Assembly: GCF_016462545.1 (NCBI RefSeq)
Contig: NZ_JAEMTA010000009.1
Location: forward strand, 1 to 64,000
Direction of reading: 5' to 3'
Source of the DNA: Mycolicibacterium sp.
GTDB taxonomy: Bacteria; Actinomycetota; Actinomycetes; Mycobacteriales; Mycobacteriaceae
DNA length: 64,000 bases
The notes below the pieces were generated by a model that saw only the letters and a list, made by a program, of their open reading frames with translations, was not told the DNA's origin and searched no databases. This document shows, one piece after another, positions 52,469 through 61,908 of this stretch. Each line of letters opens with the position of its first letter. Positions within the stretch are counted from its first letter, which is position 1. Made by a program: the position numbers and the translations under genes.

Positions 52469-53602
52469 CTACGCGGTCAGGTCGTCGTCCCACTCGTCGG
52501 ACTCGGCGTCCTCCAGGGAGGTCAGCCGGGGATTCGCCGTCGCCCTGGTGCGCTGGCCGCCGTCCCTACGGGCGGAGTACACGTTGGTCGTGGCGATCGT
52601 GATGAGTTCCTCGACGATGGCGTACGGCGGGTGTCCGACCAGCGCAGTCAGCGGTGTCAACGCGACGCCGATGCTCGCGCTCAGCCGGTAGGGCGACGTC
52701 CGGACGCTGTGGTGGAGACGCTCGGTGAGCACCGTGGCGTCCGCGCTGTTGAACGTGTCGGCGATCAGGAACTCCGATTCGCCGACGTGAGCCAGGACGG
52801 CGTCGCGCCGGAGCGTCTCGCTGATGCGGTGCCCGATCGCCACCCGGGCCTGGTTGCCGTCGGCGTCGCCCCCCATCGCCGTCAGCAGTGAGAAACTGTC
52901 GAGGCTGACGACGACGATGGCCAGGAACCGGTCGTCGTCCCTGTCGCGGGCGATGATGGTGGCCACGCGCTCGAAGAACGCATCACGGGTCAGCAACCCG
53001 GTCAAGGGCTCGAGCTCGGCGTAGTGCACGTCGGTGCTGACCAAGCGGATCACGTTTCGGCAGACGAACACCACGAACACGTTGATGAGTGCGAACAGCG
53101 CGATTCCGCAGACGGCGATCGCGGGCTCGAATCCGCCCACTCGCACGGCCACGGCGACCAGGGTCGCGGCGCCCACGATCCACACGTAGGCCAGTAGTCG
53201 ACCGTCGTGGAACAGCGCTGTGAACGCGGACACCACGACGAATGTGCTGGCACCCATGAGGCCGAGCGCGGGATCGGTCTGAATGAGGCAGCCCACGGCA
53301 ATGCATGCACTGCCCACCGCGACGCACAGCTGGGACTGCAACCGGGAGGGCCAGCCGGTCTGCATCCAGACCATCGCCATCACCACGCAGCAGACCGATA
53401 CTGCGACGGCAAGGATCTGGTCGCGCGTTCCGGCCGGCCCGAGATCGCTCAACATGAGGACCAACGGAATCGCGCTCAGCCCGAGCATGTTGGCTGCCGT
53501 CAACCGGCAGGTGGGGCGCTGAAGACCCCTGGTCGCCAGATATGACGTGATCCAGTAGTAGTGGTCTTCGGAGCGGAGCCAGCGTCTTGCCGCAGTCAGC
53601 AT
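52469..53602 (-). CDS. Membrane protein with degenerate GGDEF domain
   Basis: A 377-residue protein. It starts with the mycobacterial MLTAARRWLRSEDHYYWITSYL segment, followed by six or so hydrophobic helices (residues 35-185). The C-terminal 190 residues resemble a GGDEF diguanylate cyclase (LEPLTGLLTRDAFFERV, IVVVSLDSFSLL, HRISETLRRDAV, SASIGVALT), but the signature reads GESEF (in HVGESEFLIA) in place of GGDEF. It is probably inactive as a cyclase or acts as a GTP/c-di-GMP sensor. An upstream ATG at 53650 would add 16 residues. Divergent from the CotH-like gene. Confidence 0.8.
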   Translation of the reverse strand: MLTAARRWLRSEDHYYWITSYLATRGLQRPTCRLTAANMLGLSAIPLVLMLSDLGPAGTRDQILAVAVSVCCVVMAMVWMQTGWPSRLQSQLCVAVGSACIAVGCLIQTDPALGLMGASTFVVVSAFTALFHDGRLLAYVWIVGAATLVAVAVRVGGFEPAIAVCGIALFALINVFVVFVCRNVIRLVSTDVHYAELEPLTGLLTRDAFFERVATIIARDRDDDRFLAIVVVSLDSFSLLTAMGGDADGNQARVAIGHRISETLRRDAVLAHVGESEFLIADTFNSADATVLTERLHHSVRTSPYRLSASIGVALTPLTALVGHPPYAIVEELITIATTNVYSARRDGGQRTRATANPRLTSLEDAESDEWDDDLTA

Positions 53603-53896
53603 GGTCAGGCCGATGCGGGTGAGTCGGGGGCCAAACCCGGGCAGGCACACTCGTGAATACAGCCGAATTGCACGTCAGAACGATAACGGACATTGCTGGC
53701 TATTGGTTAATTTCGTGAAGTAATCTCGCGGCGCCAACCGCCGTCGAGGGCGTGGATTCGCGGCCGCTCCCAATGTGTCAATCCGCCGAAATGCCTCCAG
53801 CGGCGGCGCACACTGGGCCTGGGGATCGCAGCCTGACCCACGACGAAGAGTCGCCGAAGTGACACCGTCGTGGGCAGGCCCGGGGGAGGTTCGACG

Positions 53897-55552
53897 ATGA
53901 CTGTTCGACAGCAGGAGGCGCTTGATTCGTTGTATGCGCTCGACAACTTGCTCACCATCAAAATCGTTTTGCCACAGGCTGATTGGGATGCGCTGCGAAC
54001 CGAAGCGCCGAAGGGTGGCGTCTGCAATTTCAAGTGGACCGGCGGGGCTCGGTTCACGTGGGCCAGGGCCAGTGCGGTGGAGATATGGGGCACCAACTTC
54101 CCCGCCCGCACCACGTTCACCAACGTGGGAGTCAAGAAGAAGTCGTTCTGCGGCTCGCTCGACAGCGAAAAGCCCTGTCTGCATCTGGATTTCGGCAGGT
54201 TCACCGACGTCAACGCGGCCGCCGCCGAGGATCTCATCGGGTCGCGCTATCTCACGCTGAACAACTCCATCCAGGACCGCTCCTATATCAGGCAGCCACT
54301 GGGATATCGCCTGCTCGCCATGGCCGGTCTACCGCATTCGCGGTGCAACTACGCGCGAGTGTTCGTCAACGGCACGCTCATCGGCGACGGGTTCGTCGGC
54401 GTCAACGGGCCCGGCATCTACGTGAATGCCGAACCCGTCATGGAGCGCTACCTCGAGCGCAACTTCGGCAACGCGGGTGGAAATCTGTACGAGTTCGAGC
54501 ATCATGACGACTTCGTGATCGAACGGGTCGACTTCACCTCGGTAGAGCCGCCGTCCGCGTTCGAGAACAAGGCCGATCTCACCCTGGCGACGCGTCGCAT
54601 CGCCGACGATGAACTGACCGGGGCCGCTGAGGTGCTCGACCTCGACCAGTTCATCAAGGTCTATGCAATGGAGTTCTACCTCAAGCACTGGGACGGATAC
54701 TCCGGCAACACGAACAACACCTACGTCTACAACGACGTCGCTGCCGTCGAGGCGCCGGGCGTGGCGAACATCAGGTTCAAGATGATCCCGTGGGGCATCG
54801 ACCAGACGCTGCAGCCCGACAGACTCTTCACGCTCGCGCGCGGTGGACTGATCGCGCGGTTGGTGCGTGACGACGCCACACGCCGCGAACAGCTGCTCGA
54901 TCAGGTCGCCACCTTTCGCGAGACCGTGTTCGGCCGTGACATCCAGCAGACCGTGCTGAAACAGCTGATCGATCAGATGGAGGCGATGCTCCTCGGCTTC
55001 GGGGTACCGGGCGTCGCGGTCGAGATCACCGCGGTACGTCGGGAGCTGCGGCTGGCCGGTTCGGCCGGGTATCTGTGTGCTGGACTGCCCGTCGGGAACG
55101 CGGTACACCTCCTCGACGGCTTCACCGGTGCATGTCTGCGCGCGAGCAATACCGAGGCGGTTCCTCCCGGCACGGCGAATCCGACGAACTTCGAGGTGTA
55201 TCACCTGGCGTTGCGAGGTGGTGACGACGCGGCGAACCTCTGGTCCTGTGACGATCTCGGCAGCGGGAAGTCGTTCACCAGCAAGGCCTTTCCCCGGGTC
55301 TTGCACGCGAGCAGGCAGGTGACGGCACAGGGGCATCGGTATCTCTATACCTGTGCGCCAGGGAACCTCGATCGCGCCGAGGAGTTCTCGGTCGTGCCCG
55401 TGGACTCGCCGGACGAATTCACCTTCACGGGTTACTTCAAGCTTGCAAGCGTACGGACCGGGGAGCGCGCCACGTACGGCATGGACCTCACGCCCGCGGG
55501 CAGCGCGCGCGTGCACCAGGAGCCCGAGGGATCCAGCCTGTACTTCTACTAG
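53897..55552 (+). CDS. CotH-kinase-family protein
   Basis: A 551-residue protein of the CotH family, atypical secretory-type protein kinases first known from Bacillus spore coat. Shared segments are YIRQPLGYRLLAMAGLPHSRC, ARVFVNGTLIGDG, YLKHWDGYSGNTNNTYVY (probable catalytic/ATP Asp) and KMIPWGIDQTL (metal Asp). The C-terminal 170 residues (after residue 380) are a separate beta-rich region with several cysteines. There is no signal peptide, unlike many CotH proteins. GGGGGAGG lies before the ATG at 53897. Substrate unknown. Upstream divergent region (53603-53896) shows no other gene. Confidence 0.82.
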   Translation: MTVRQQEALDSLYALDNLLTIKIVLPQADWDALRTEAPKGGVCNFKWTGGARFTWARASAVEIWGTNFPARTTFTNVGVKKKSFCGSLDSEKPCLHLDFGRFTDVNAAAAEDLIGSRYLTLNNSIQDRSYIRQPLGYRLLAMAGLPHSRCNYARVFVNGTLIGDGFVGVNGPGIYVNAEPVMERYLERNFGNAGGNLYEFEHHDDFVIERVDFTSVEPPSAFENKADLTLATRRIADDELTGAAEVLDLDQFIKVYAMEFYLKHWDGYSGNTNNTYVYNDVAAVEAPGVANIRFKMIPWGIDQTLQPDRLFTLARGGLIARLVRDDATRREQLLDQVATFRETVFGRDIQQTVLKQLIDQMEAMLLGFGVPGVAVEITAVRRELRLAGSAGYLCAGLPVGNAVHLLDGFTGACLRASNTEAVPPGTANPTNFEVYHLALRGGDDAANLWSCDDLGSGKSFTSKAFPRVLHASRQVTAQGHRYLYTCAPGNLDRAEEFSVVPVDSPDEFTFTGYFKLASVRTGERATYGMDLTPAGSARVHQEPEGSSLYFY

Positions 55553-55600
55553 GTACTCGGCGTCCGACCATGCGGCGGTCTGCCGGCCGTCGGAGACTCG

Positions 55601-56455
55601 TCACGGACGTGTGATCCGGTCCGCCTCCAGTCGTGCGAGCAGGCCGTGGTTGGTGCGGTCGCGGGTCAGCCACAGATCCGACAGCGGGTTGAGGATGCCG
55701 TTGAGCGCGACGTAGGCGTTCCATCGCGACGGGACGACGATCCTGGGGGACCGCTTGGCGATGCCCTCGGCGACCCTCTCGCCAACCTTGCTCGGATCGA
55801 TGGCGTTTCGGAGGAACGGCGGATAGGAGCGCGCCCGCATCTCGGTGATGGTGTCGTGCCCGCCAAACGCGACGTTCGCGATGTCGGTCTTCACCCAGCC
55901 GGGATAGAGCACGCCCGCGGTGGCGCCGCTCGCCGCCAACTCCACGCGCAGAGTGCGGCCGAGTTGGTGCACGGCCGCCTTGGACGCCGCGTACGGCGCA
56001 TTCACCAGGCCGTTGACGAAGGCGTAGGTCGACGAGGTGATCAGCACGTGACCGCGGTTGGCGATGACCTGGGGCAGCGCCGCACGAACGGTGCGCCACA
56101 CCCCGAGGAAGTCGACCTCGACGACGCGCTCGAACTCGTCGGGATCGATCGAGGCGACGGTAGCGGGTGGATCCGCGGCGATGCCTGCGTTGGCGAAGAC
56201 GACGTCGAGGGAACCGAACCGGTCGACGGCGGCCGCGACGGCGTCGCGCAGGTCGGCTGTCTTGGTGACGTCGACGGACACGGCCAAGGTGCGGGATTCG
56301 CCGAGCTCGCCGGCGAGGACGTCCACGGACTCCTGCCGAAGATCCGTCAGCACGACGTTGGCGCCGCGGCGGTGCAGCGCGCGGGCGCTGGCGCTCCCGA
56401 TGCCGCCCGCGGCCCCGGTGATCAACACGGTCTTGCCGGCGATGGAATGCTTCAT
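55601..56455 (-). CDS. Short-chain dehydrogenase/reductase
   Basis: A 284-residue classical SDR. The NAD(P)-binding loop is TGAAGGIGSAS, followed by DLRQ (an acidic residue favouring NAD), NAGIA, the catalytic serine in ITSSTYAF and the YxxxK pair in YAASK. The C-terminus is about 25 residues longer than average and ends LARLEADRITRP. It follows the aldehyde dehydrogenase with no space (next base after its stop), so the two act together, perhaps oxidising an alcohol to an acid through the aldehyde. Substrate unknown. Confidence 0.9.
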   Translation of the reverse strand: MKHSIAGKTVLITGAAGGIGSASARALHRRGANVVLTDLRQESVDVLAGELGESRTLAVSVDVTKTADLRDAVAAAVDRFGSLDVVFANAGIAADPPATVASIDPDEFERVVEVDFLGVWRTVRAALPQVIANRGHVLITSSTYAFVNGLVNAPYAASKAAVHQLGRTLRVELAASGATAGVLYPGWVKTDIANVAFGGHDTITEMRARSYPPFLRNAIDPSKVGERVAEGIAKRSPRIVVPSRWNAYVALNGILNPLSDLWLTRDRTNHGLLARLEADRITRP

Positions 56456-58054
56456 CTACTTCAGTCCCAGACCCTTGAGCGCCTTCAGGGAGATGGTGAG
56501 CGCAGCAGCAAAAGCCCTCCAGGGCAAGCCCTTTGGCGGCGAGAAGCCCTGCAGTCGCTGCTGCGCCACCGTCTGCGCCTCGGTGTACTTCAGGAGGCCC
56601 TCGGCCCCGTGCCTGCGGCCGAGACCGGATTGCCCCATCCCGCCCATCGGGGCGTCGATGCTTCCCCAAGCCGCGGCGAAGGCCTCGTTGACGTTGACGG
56701 TCCCGGTGTGCAGCCGCGCAGCCAGCGCGCGACCGCGGGCGCCGTCCCTGGTCCACACGCTGGCATTGAGCCCGTAGGCGGTGTCGTTCGCCAGCGCCAC
56801 GGCTTCGTCCTCGGTATCGAACGGATAGACCGAGACGACGGGACCGAACGTCTCCTCGCGGTAGAGCGTCATGCCCTCATCGACCCCGGTGAGAATCGTC
56901 GGCTCGTAGAACAGCGGTCCGAGGTCCGGTCGCGGCCTACCTCCCGTGACGGCGGTGGCTCCCTTCGCGACCGCATCGGCGACGTGGGCGCTGACCGTCT
57001 CGAGTTGGTCGGTGTCGGTGAGAGAGCCCATGTCGTAGCCGAAGTCGTAACCGGCGCCGATCTTCATCTTGGCGACCCTGGGCACCAGCCGTTGCAACAG
57101 CGGTTCGTAGAGGTCGCGGTGGACGTACAGCCTCTCGATCGACACGCACAGCTGGCCGGCCGACGGGAAGCAGGCGTTGACGACGCCCTCGGTCACCTTG
57201 TCCAGGTTGGCATCCGGCAGGACGATCATCGCGTTCTTGCCACCCAATTCCAGCGACGAGCCGATGAGCCTCTCCCCGGCATCGCGGGCGATCCTGCGTC
57301 CGCTGGAGGTCGACTCGGTGAACATCACGTAGTCCGCGCCGTCCATGAGCGCACCGCCGATCACGCTGCCCCGGCCCAGGACGATCTGCCAGACACCGGG
57401 CGGCAGCCCGGCTTCGCGGAGGAGTTCCAGCGACCACAGTGCGGTCAGCGAGGTCTGGGTGTCGGGCTTCTGCACCACGGCGTTGCCCGCCGCGAGCGCG
57501 GCGATGGTGTCGGAGGCGGCCATGCTGAGCGGGTAGTTCCACGGCGAGATCACCGCCACCACGCCCTTGGGATGACGAAGTTCGGTGGTGTGCGTCAGGA
57601 CCGGGAAGGCTCCGCGACGACGCCGCGGCCTCAGGAGTGATTCCGCGGCCCGCGCGTAGTAGCGGGACGTAACGGCGATGTCGGTGACCTCGAGGAACGC
57701 GTCGCGGCGGGTCTTGCCGTTCTCGGCCTGCATGAGATCGAGGACCTCGTCCTGGCGCTGCAGGACGAGATCGTGGAAGCGCAGCAGGATCTGTCTGCGC
57801 TCGGCGAAGCTGGTGGCCGACCAGGCACGCTGGGCTTCGCGGGCCGTGACGAAGGCGCGCTCGACGGCCTCGGGGGTCGAGACCGGCAACGTTGCAAGGT
57901 GCTCGAGCGTGTACGGCGCGGTGGTCGTGACGGTCTCGGCGCCGTCGGAGGCGCTGACCAACCGTGACAGCCTGCTGACCAGTTCCGGCGTGATCGACGG
58001 CGGCAGTCCTCGTCGCGTCGTTGCGGGGCTGTTGGTGTCGGGCAGGAGTGCCAT
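56456..58054 (-). CDS. Succinate-semialdehyde-type aldehyde dehydrogenase (GabD2-like)
   Basis: A 532-residue NAD(P)-dependent aldehyde dehydrogenase close to the mycobacterial GabD2 group. Motifs are VISPWNYPLSMA, the glutamate base in SLELGGKNAMIVL, the catalytic cysteine in SAGQLCVSIERL, EETFGPVVSVYP and the C-terminal GGMGQSGLGRRHGAEGLLKYTEAQT. The ATG at 58054 was chosen as the family N-terminus; a longer frame to 58156 is possible. First gene of a two-gene operon with the SDR. Because a gabD2 orthologue is expected elsewhere in such genomes, this may be a paralogue with other aldehydes as substrates. Confidence 0.9.
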   Translation of the reverse strand: MALLPDTNSPATTRRGLPPSITPELVSRLSRLVSASDGAETVTTTAPYTLEHLATLPVSTPEAVERAFVTAREAQRAWSATSFAERRQILLRFHDLVLQRQDEVLDLMQAENGKTRRDAFLEVTDIAVTSRYYARAAESLLRPRRRRGAFPVLTHTTELRHPKGVVAVISPWNYPLSMAASDTIAALAAGNAVVQKPDTQTSLTALWSLELLREAGLPPGVWQIVLGRGSVIGGALMDGADYVMFTESTSSGRRIARDAGERLIGSSLELGGKNAMIVLPDANLDKVTEGVVNACFPSAGQLCVSIERLYVHRDLYEPLLQRLVPRVAKMKIGAGYDFGYDMGSLTDTDQLETVSAHVADAVAKGATAVTGGRPRPDLGPLFYEPTILTGVDEGMTLYREETFGPVVSVYPFDTEDEAVALANDTAYGLNASVWTRDGARGRALAARLHTGTVNVNEAFAAAWGSIDAPMGGMGQSGLGRRHGAEGLLKYTEAQTVAQQRLQGFSPPKGLPWRAFAAALTISLKALKGLGLK

Positions 58055-58235
58055 GGTCGATGGTCCTTCGGTGTCGAGGGTCGTTGCGGGGTCGATGGGT
58101 GCGTCGCCTGCAAGGAGCCGAGGGGACGTGACCAACGTCAGTGAACGAATGTACACCGAAGTCCCGGGTGGCTGTCCTCCAGATGCAGACGGCGTCGTAG
58201 ATGCGATGGCACCGCGAGACGCCTGCGGACGGCGG

Positions 58236-59207
58236 CTAGTGGCGGCCCAGCTTCTCGCGGATGGTGTCCGCCGCGAAGCGGGCGATCGACGCTGGTCGGA
58301 ACGCGCGAGCGGCGGCGGTGAGCGCGTCGCGAGTCTCGGTGCTCAACTCGATGTCGGCGGCGGCGACGTTGAACTCGAGCTGTTCGACGCTGGACGCACC
58401 GGGGATCGCGACCACGCCCGGCAGGCTGATCAGCCAGGCCAGTGCCACCTGAGCGGGTTTGGCGTCGACCTCGGCCGCCACCTCGCGCAGGGTGTTGAGC
58501 AGCGGTTCCACCCGCCGGAGGTTCTCGACGCCGAACAGCGGGTTGGTGGCCCGCACGCCGCCCGGCCGGTTGTCGACGCCGTACTTGCCGCCCAGGAGTC
58601 CTTGCGCCAGTGGGCTGTAGGCGATGACCATGCGGTTCTCCCGCTCGGCGAAGGGCACCAGATCGTCGAGCGGTTGGGGGTGGGCCAGGGAGAAGTGCAC
58701 CTGATTGCTGATCACCGGTCGACCCAGAGCCGCGTCGGCCTTGCGCCACCGGGCGAGTGAGTAGTTGGAGACGCCGGCCGCCCCGATGACGCCGTCGTCG
58801 AGCAGGCTGCGCATCCCGGGCATGATCACCGAATCGGGCACCAGGGGATTCGGCTGGTGGACCTGATAGAGCGGAATTCGGTCGAGTTGCAGGCGGCGGG
58901 CGCTCGCGTGGGCCCGCTGCGTGACCACGGGCGGGAACGGCGCGATGGGGAAGACCTTGCTTGCGACGATCACGTCGGCGCGTTCGTCGCCGAGCGCTTC
59001 GCCGAGGATGCGCTCGCTCTTGCCGAACCCGTACACCTCGGCCGTATCGAACAGGGTGACGCCGAGCGCGCGAGCGCGAGCCACGATGTCGCGGGCCGCT
59101 CCTGCCGCGTAGGCGTCGCCGTATCCCCATTCCTTCGCGCCGAATTGCCAGGTACCGAGTCCGATCCGGCTGACCGATCCGAGCCCGTCGACCTCGAGGT
59201 GCTTCAT
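58236..59207 (-). CDS. Aldo/keto reductase
   Basis: A 323-residue AKR-superfamily TIM-barrel enzyme. The catalytic residues are seen as LFDTAEVYGFGKSE (Asp and Tyr), VASKVFP (Lys) and LYQVHQPNPL (His), and the NADPH-binding part is AIPGASSVEQLEFN. It reduces small aldehydes or ketones; the physiological substrate cannot be read from sequence. Start ATG at 59207. A very short possible gene ends five bases upstream on the same strand. Confidence 0.92.
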   Translation of the reverse strand: MKHLEVDGLGSVSRIGLGTWQFGAKEWGYGDAYAAGAARDIVARARALGVTLFDTAEVYGFGKSERILGEALGDERADVIVASKVFPIAPFPPVVTQRAHASARRLQLDRIPLYQVHQPNPLVPDSVIMPGMRSLLDDGVIGAAGVSNYSLARWRKADAALGRPVISNQVHFSLAHPQPLDDLVPFAERENRMVIAYSPLAQGLLGGKYGVDNRPGGVRATNPLFGVENLRRVEPLLNTLREVAAEVDAKPAQVALAWLISLPGVVAIPGASSVEQLEFNVAAADIELSTETRDALTAAARAFRPASIARFAADTIREKLGRH

Positions 59208-59212
59208 GACCT

Positions 59213-59353
59213 CTACGGTACGGACGTCACCTCACCGGTGGGCCGAGCCACCAGACCCGCAGCCGTAGCGGCGTGGAGCGCACGCTGCCAATTCAGCTCG
59301 GCAACCATCACCACCGCGAGACCCGCAACGCCAGCCACCAGGGAAGCAATCAT
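59213..59353 (-). CDS. Possible 46-aa hydrophobic peptide
   Basis: An open frame from ATG 59353 to TAG 59213 encodes MIASLVAGVAGLAVVMVAEL followed by NWQRALHAATAAGLVARP and a short tail. The first 18 residues could form a membrane helix. It lacks a strong ribosome site and has no recognisable relatives in memory, but fills the space just before the aldo/keto reductase. May be chance. Confidence 0.3.
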   Translation of the reverse strand: MIASLVAGVAGLAVVMVAELNWQRALHAATAAGLVARPTGEVTSVP

Positions 59354-59445
59354 GACTCCACGGTGCCCTCGCAAGGTAACGGATGCCGAAGCGCAGGCTA
59401 TGAAATCCCTTTGAAACCGTGCGCGCCGATACTCGCGCAGCGGGC

Positions 59446-61743
59446 TTAGTCCTCCTTGCGGATCAGCTTCATCAGCGCCTCACGGTCGGGCGCCAGCAGC
59501 TCGTCGATGCGTGACTGGTTCACGTCGGCGACCACGATCTCGCCGACGTCCTCGTGGACGTTGCTGAAGATGCCGTGAGACTTCATCTTCTCGGTCTGGT
59601 AGACGTTGTCCTCCGTCGGCGTCACGTAGTACACCGCTTCGGCCTTGAAGCGATGCACCAACCACAGGTGAATCAACGTCATCAGCCGCTTCTGGCGCAA
59701 CGCCTCGGCGAAGGTGTTCTGATCGCGCACCGTCAGGATGCTGCGGCCGTGGCGGTCCTTGATGGGGTCGACGAGGACGTTGGCGAGCAGTTCCTCACCG
59801 TCTTCCCTGGCGCCGTAGATGCCGAGTTCGAGGACTTCGCCGCCCGCCCGCCGCGGCCGCAACTGCACGCGCAACGTCTCGCCCAGCTGGTAGTGCTCAC
59901 CCCACAGCGCCAGCCATTCCTCGAGCAGCTTCTTCGGGACCTCGGTCTGCACCAGGTGCTGGTGCTGCGTCGACCCCTTGCCCATCGACTTGGTGGTTGC
60001 GGTGCGCCCCGACGACGCAGCCAGCGCGGCGTCGCTGCGCGGTCCGCCGACCAGTGTCTGCGGCGTGCGGTAGGGCGACTCGACCAGCCGCATCTTGCGC
60101 TGCAGCCGCGCCAACGCCAACATGCCGTCCTGCCGGAGCGCGGTCGCGAACTCCTCGGCTGCGACGCCGTCGATCTGGTGGCCGCCGTACGTCATGAAGT
60201 TGAAGACGAAGCCCATCTTTCCGATTTCCTCGGGGAAGGCCCGCATCTGATCGTCGGTCATGCCGGTGGTGTCCCAGTTGAACGAGGGGGACAGGTTGTA
60301 GGCCATCATCTTGTCCGGGTAGACGGCGCGGATGGCCTTCGCGAACTCCTTGGCGTCGGCCAGGTCGGCGGTCTTGGTCTCCATCCACAGGATGTCGGCG
60401 AACGGCGCGGCCGCCAGCGACTTCGCGATGGCGTAGGGAATACCGCCGCGCACCTGGTAGTAGCCCTCCGGGGTCTTGGCCCGCTCGCAGTCCCAGGGCA
60501 CGTCGGCCCCCAACTCCCTGGCCTTCTCGCGGGCGGCGTACAGGGACGCGGTCTTCGCGAACTCGCGCCAGTCGGCCTGGGTCATCGCCAACGGTTCGCC
60601 TTCCCGCTCGCGGAACGCCACCAGCTCGGCCACCGCCTCGCCGTAGGTCTCCAGACCTGCATCCGCCTGCCAGGCGTCGACGAAGCGTGACTCGACGCCG
60701 TCGAAGAGATCGTCGACGGAGGTCTCCTCGCCCTTCTTCCAGGACGCAGCCGCCTCGGTGACGGCCGCCGCGATGCCGTGGCGTTCGAGCCACGCGTCGG
60801 CGGCGGCGTACTCACCGTCGGGCAATGCGTAGAGCAGGTGGCCCCGGAGCTCGGTGACGCCCTGGTCGTAGAAGCTCCGCATCAAGGCCAGGAAGCACGC
60901 CTTGTAGGGCGGCACCTTCAGGTTGGTGGCACCGAGGAGGAACGGCTGATCCCGCTCGTCGGCGCGGCTGTCGATCAGGTTGGCCGCCTCGGCATCGGTG
61001 CGCGCCACGATGATGCCCGGCACCCGCATGATGTCGAGTTGGAAGCGCGCGGTGTTGAGCCGCTTGATCTGTTCGTCCGACGGCACCAGCACCTTGCCGC
61101 CTTGGTGTCCGCACTTCTTCGTGCCGGGACGCTGGTCCTCGATGTGATACCCGGGGACGCCGGCCTCGACGAAGCGTCGGATCAAGTTGCGCACGTGCGG
61201 GTCTCCGCCGTGACCGGTATCGGCGTCGGCGATGATGAACGGCCGGTAGTCGGTGGCGGGGGTGGCAGCGCGCTGGGCGTCAGTCATCTTCAGGCGCAGA
61301 TACTGCTGATTGCGGTCGGCGGTCAGCAGTGCGCGCACCAGCCCCGCCGCCTCGTCGGGCACCTGGCTCAGGGGGTAGCTGGCGAGATCGGGTCCGGGAT
61401 CCTCGCTGATCGAGCCCTTCGCGGAGGTGGCCCAGCCACCGAGATAGATGCCCTCGATGCCCATCCGCTTGATCGTCACGGCCTGGCCCGGCGAGTACGG
61501 CCCGAACGTGGTGATGCTCTTGTGCTGAGAGGCGAGCTCGCGCAACCGGGCGTAGAACGCCCCCGCGGCCTCGCGGGCCACGGGGTAGTCGGCGGGAATG
61601 GTGCCGCGCTGCTCGGCGACCTGGCGCGCCGTATACAGGCGGACGATCCCCTCGAAGCGTGGGCTGTCGAAGTACCGCTGCGTGGCGGCGACGTCATCCT
61701 CGAAGGATGAGCTCGCCTGGACGTCCGGTTCGGTCATCGTCAT
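59446..61743 (-). CDS. aceA2: Isocitrate lyase 2, long form
   Basis: A 765-residue ICL2. The lyase core carries [32 protein letters not shown], the catalytic loop [11 protein letters not shown] (Cys211) and [13 protein letters not shown]. The C-terminal 150 residues are the extra domain that in M. tuberculosis ICL2 binds acetyl-CoA and activates the enzyme. It splits isocitrate to glyoxylate and succinate in the glyoxylate shunt and methylcitrate cycle. The reading frame is whole, unlike in strain H37Rv where it is broken into aceAa/aceAb. ATG 61743 follows GAGGAG. Divergent from the mannosyltransferase gene. Confidence 0.95.
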   Translation of the reverse strand: MTMTEPDVQASSSFEDDVAATQRYFDSPRFEGIVRLYTARQVAEQRGTIPADYPVAREAAGAFYARLRELASQHKSITTFGPYSPGQAVTIKRMGIEGIYLGGWATSAKGSISEDPGPDLASYPLSQVPDEAAGLVRALLTADRNQQYLRLKMTDAQRAATPATDYRPFIIADADTGHGGDPHVRNLIRRFVEAGVPGYHIEDQRPGTKKCGHQGGKVLVPSDEQIKRLNTARFQLDIMRVPGIIVARTDAEAANLIDSRADERDQPFLLGATNLKVPPYKACFLALMRSFYDQGVTELRGHLLYALPDGEYAAADAWLERHGIAAAVTEAAASWKKGEETSVDDLFDGVESRFVDAWQADAGLETYGEAVAELVAFREREGEPLAMTQADWREFAKTASLYAAREKARELGADVPWDCERAKTPEGYYQVRGGIPYAIAKSLAAAPFADILWMETKTADLADAKEFAKAIRAVYPDKMMAYNLSPSFNWDTTGMTDDQMRAFPEEIGKMGFVFNFMTYGGHQIDGVAAEEFATALRQDGMLALARLQRKMRLVESPYRTPQTLVGGPRSDAALAASSGRTATTKSMGKGSTQHQHLVQTEVPKKLLEEWLALWGEHYQLGETLRVQLRPRRAGGEVLELGIYGAREDGEELLANVLVDPIKDRHGRSILTVRDQNTFAEALRQKRLMTLIHLWLVHRFKAEAVYYVTPTEDNVYQTEKMKSHGIFSNVHEDVGEIVVADVNQSRIDELLAPDREALMKLIRKED

Positions 61744-61908
61744 GTGTCTGTGCTCCTCGTCGAGCTCGTTTGCCCTGATGGTGGGAGTCTATGGCGCACG
61801 TCGCGCGCGAAGTTTCGAATCACCCATCTCGCGGTCAAATCCACTCATCCCAGGCGTCTCACCCGTTCCTCACAGGTTCATCCACGGTGGGGCTGCCTAA
61901 CTGGCAGT

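Noticed and set aside
55646..57640. 664-codon plus-strand open frame over the SDR and aldehyde dehydrogenase
   Set aside because: Antisense to two enzymes with complete catalytic motifs; no motif of its own.
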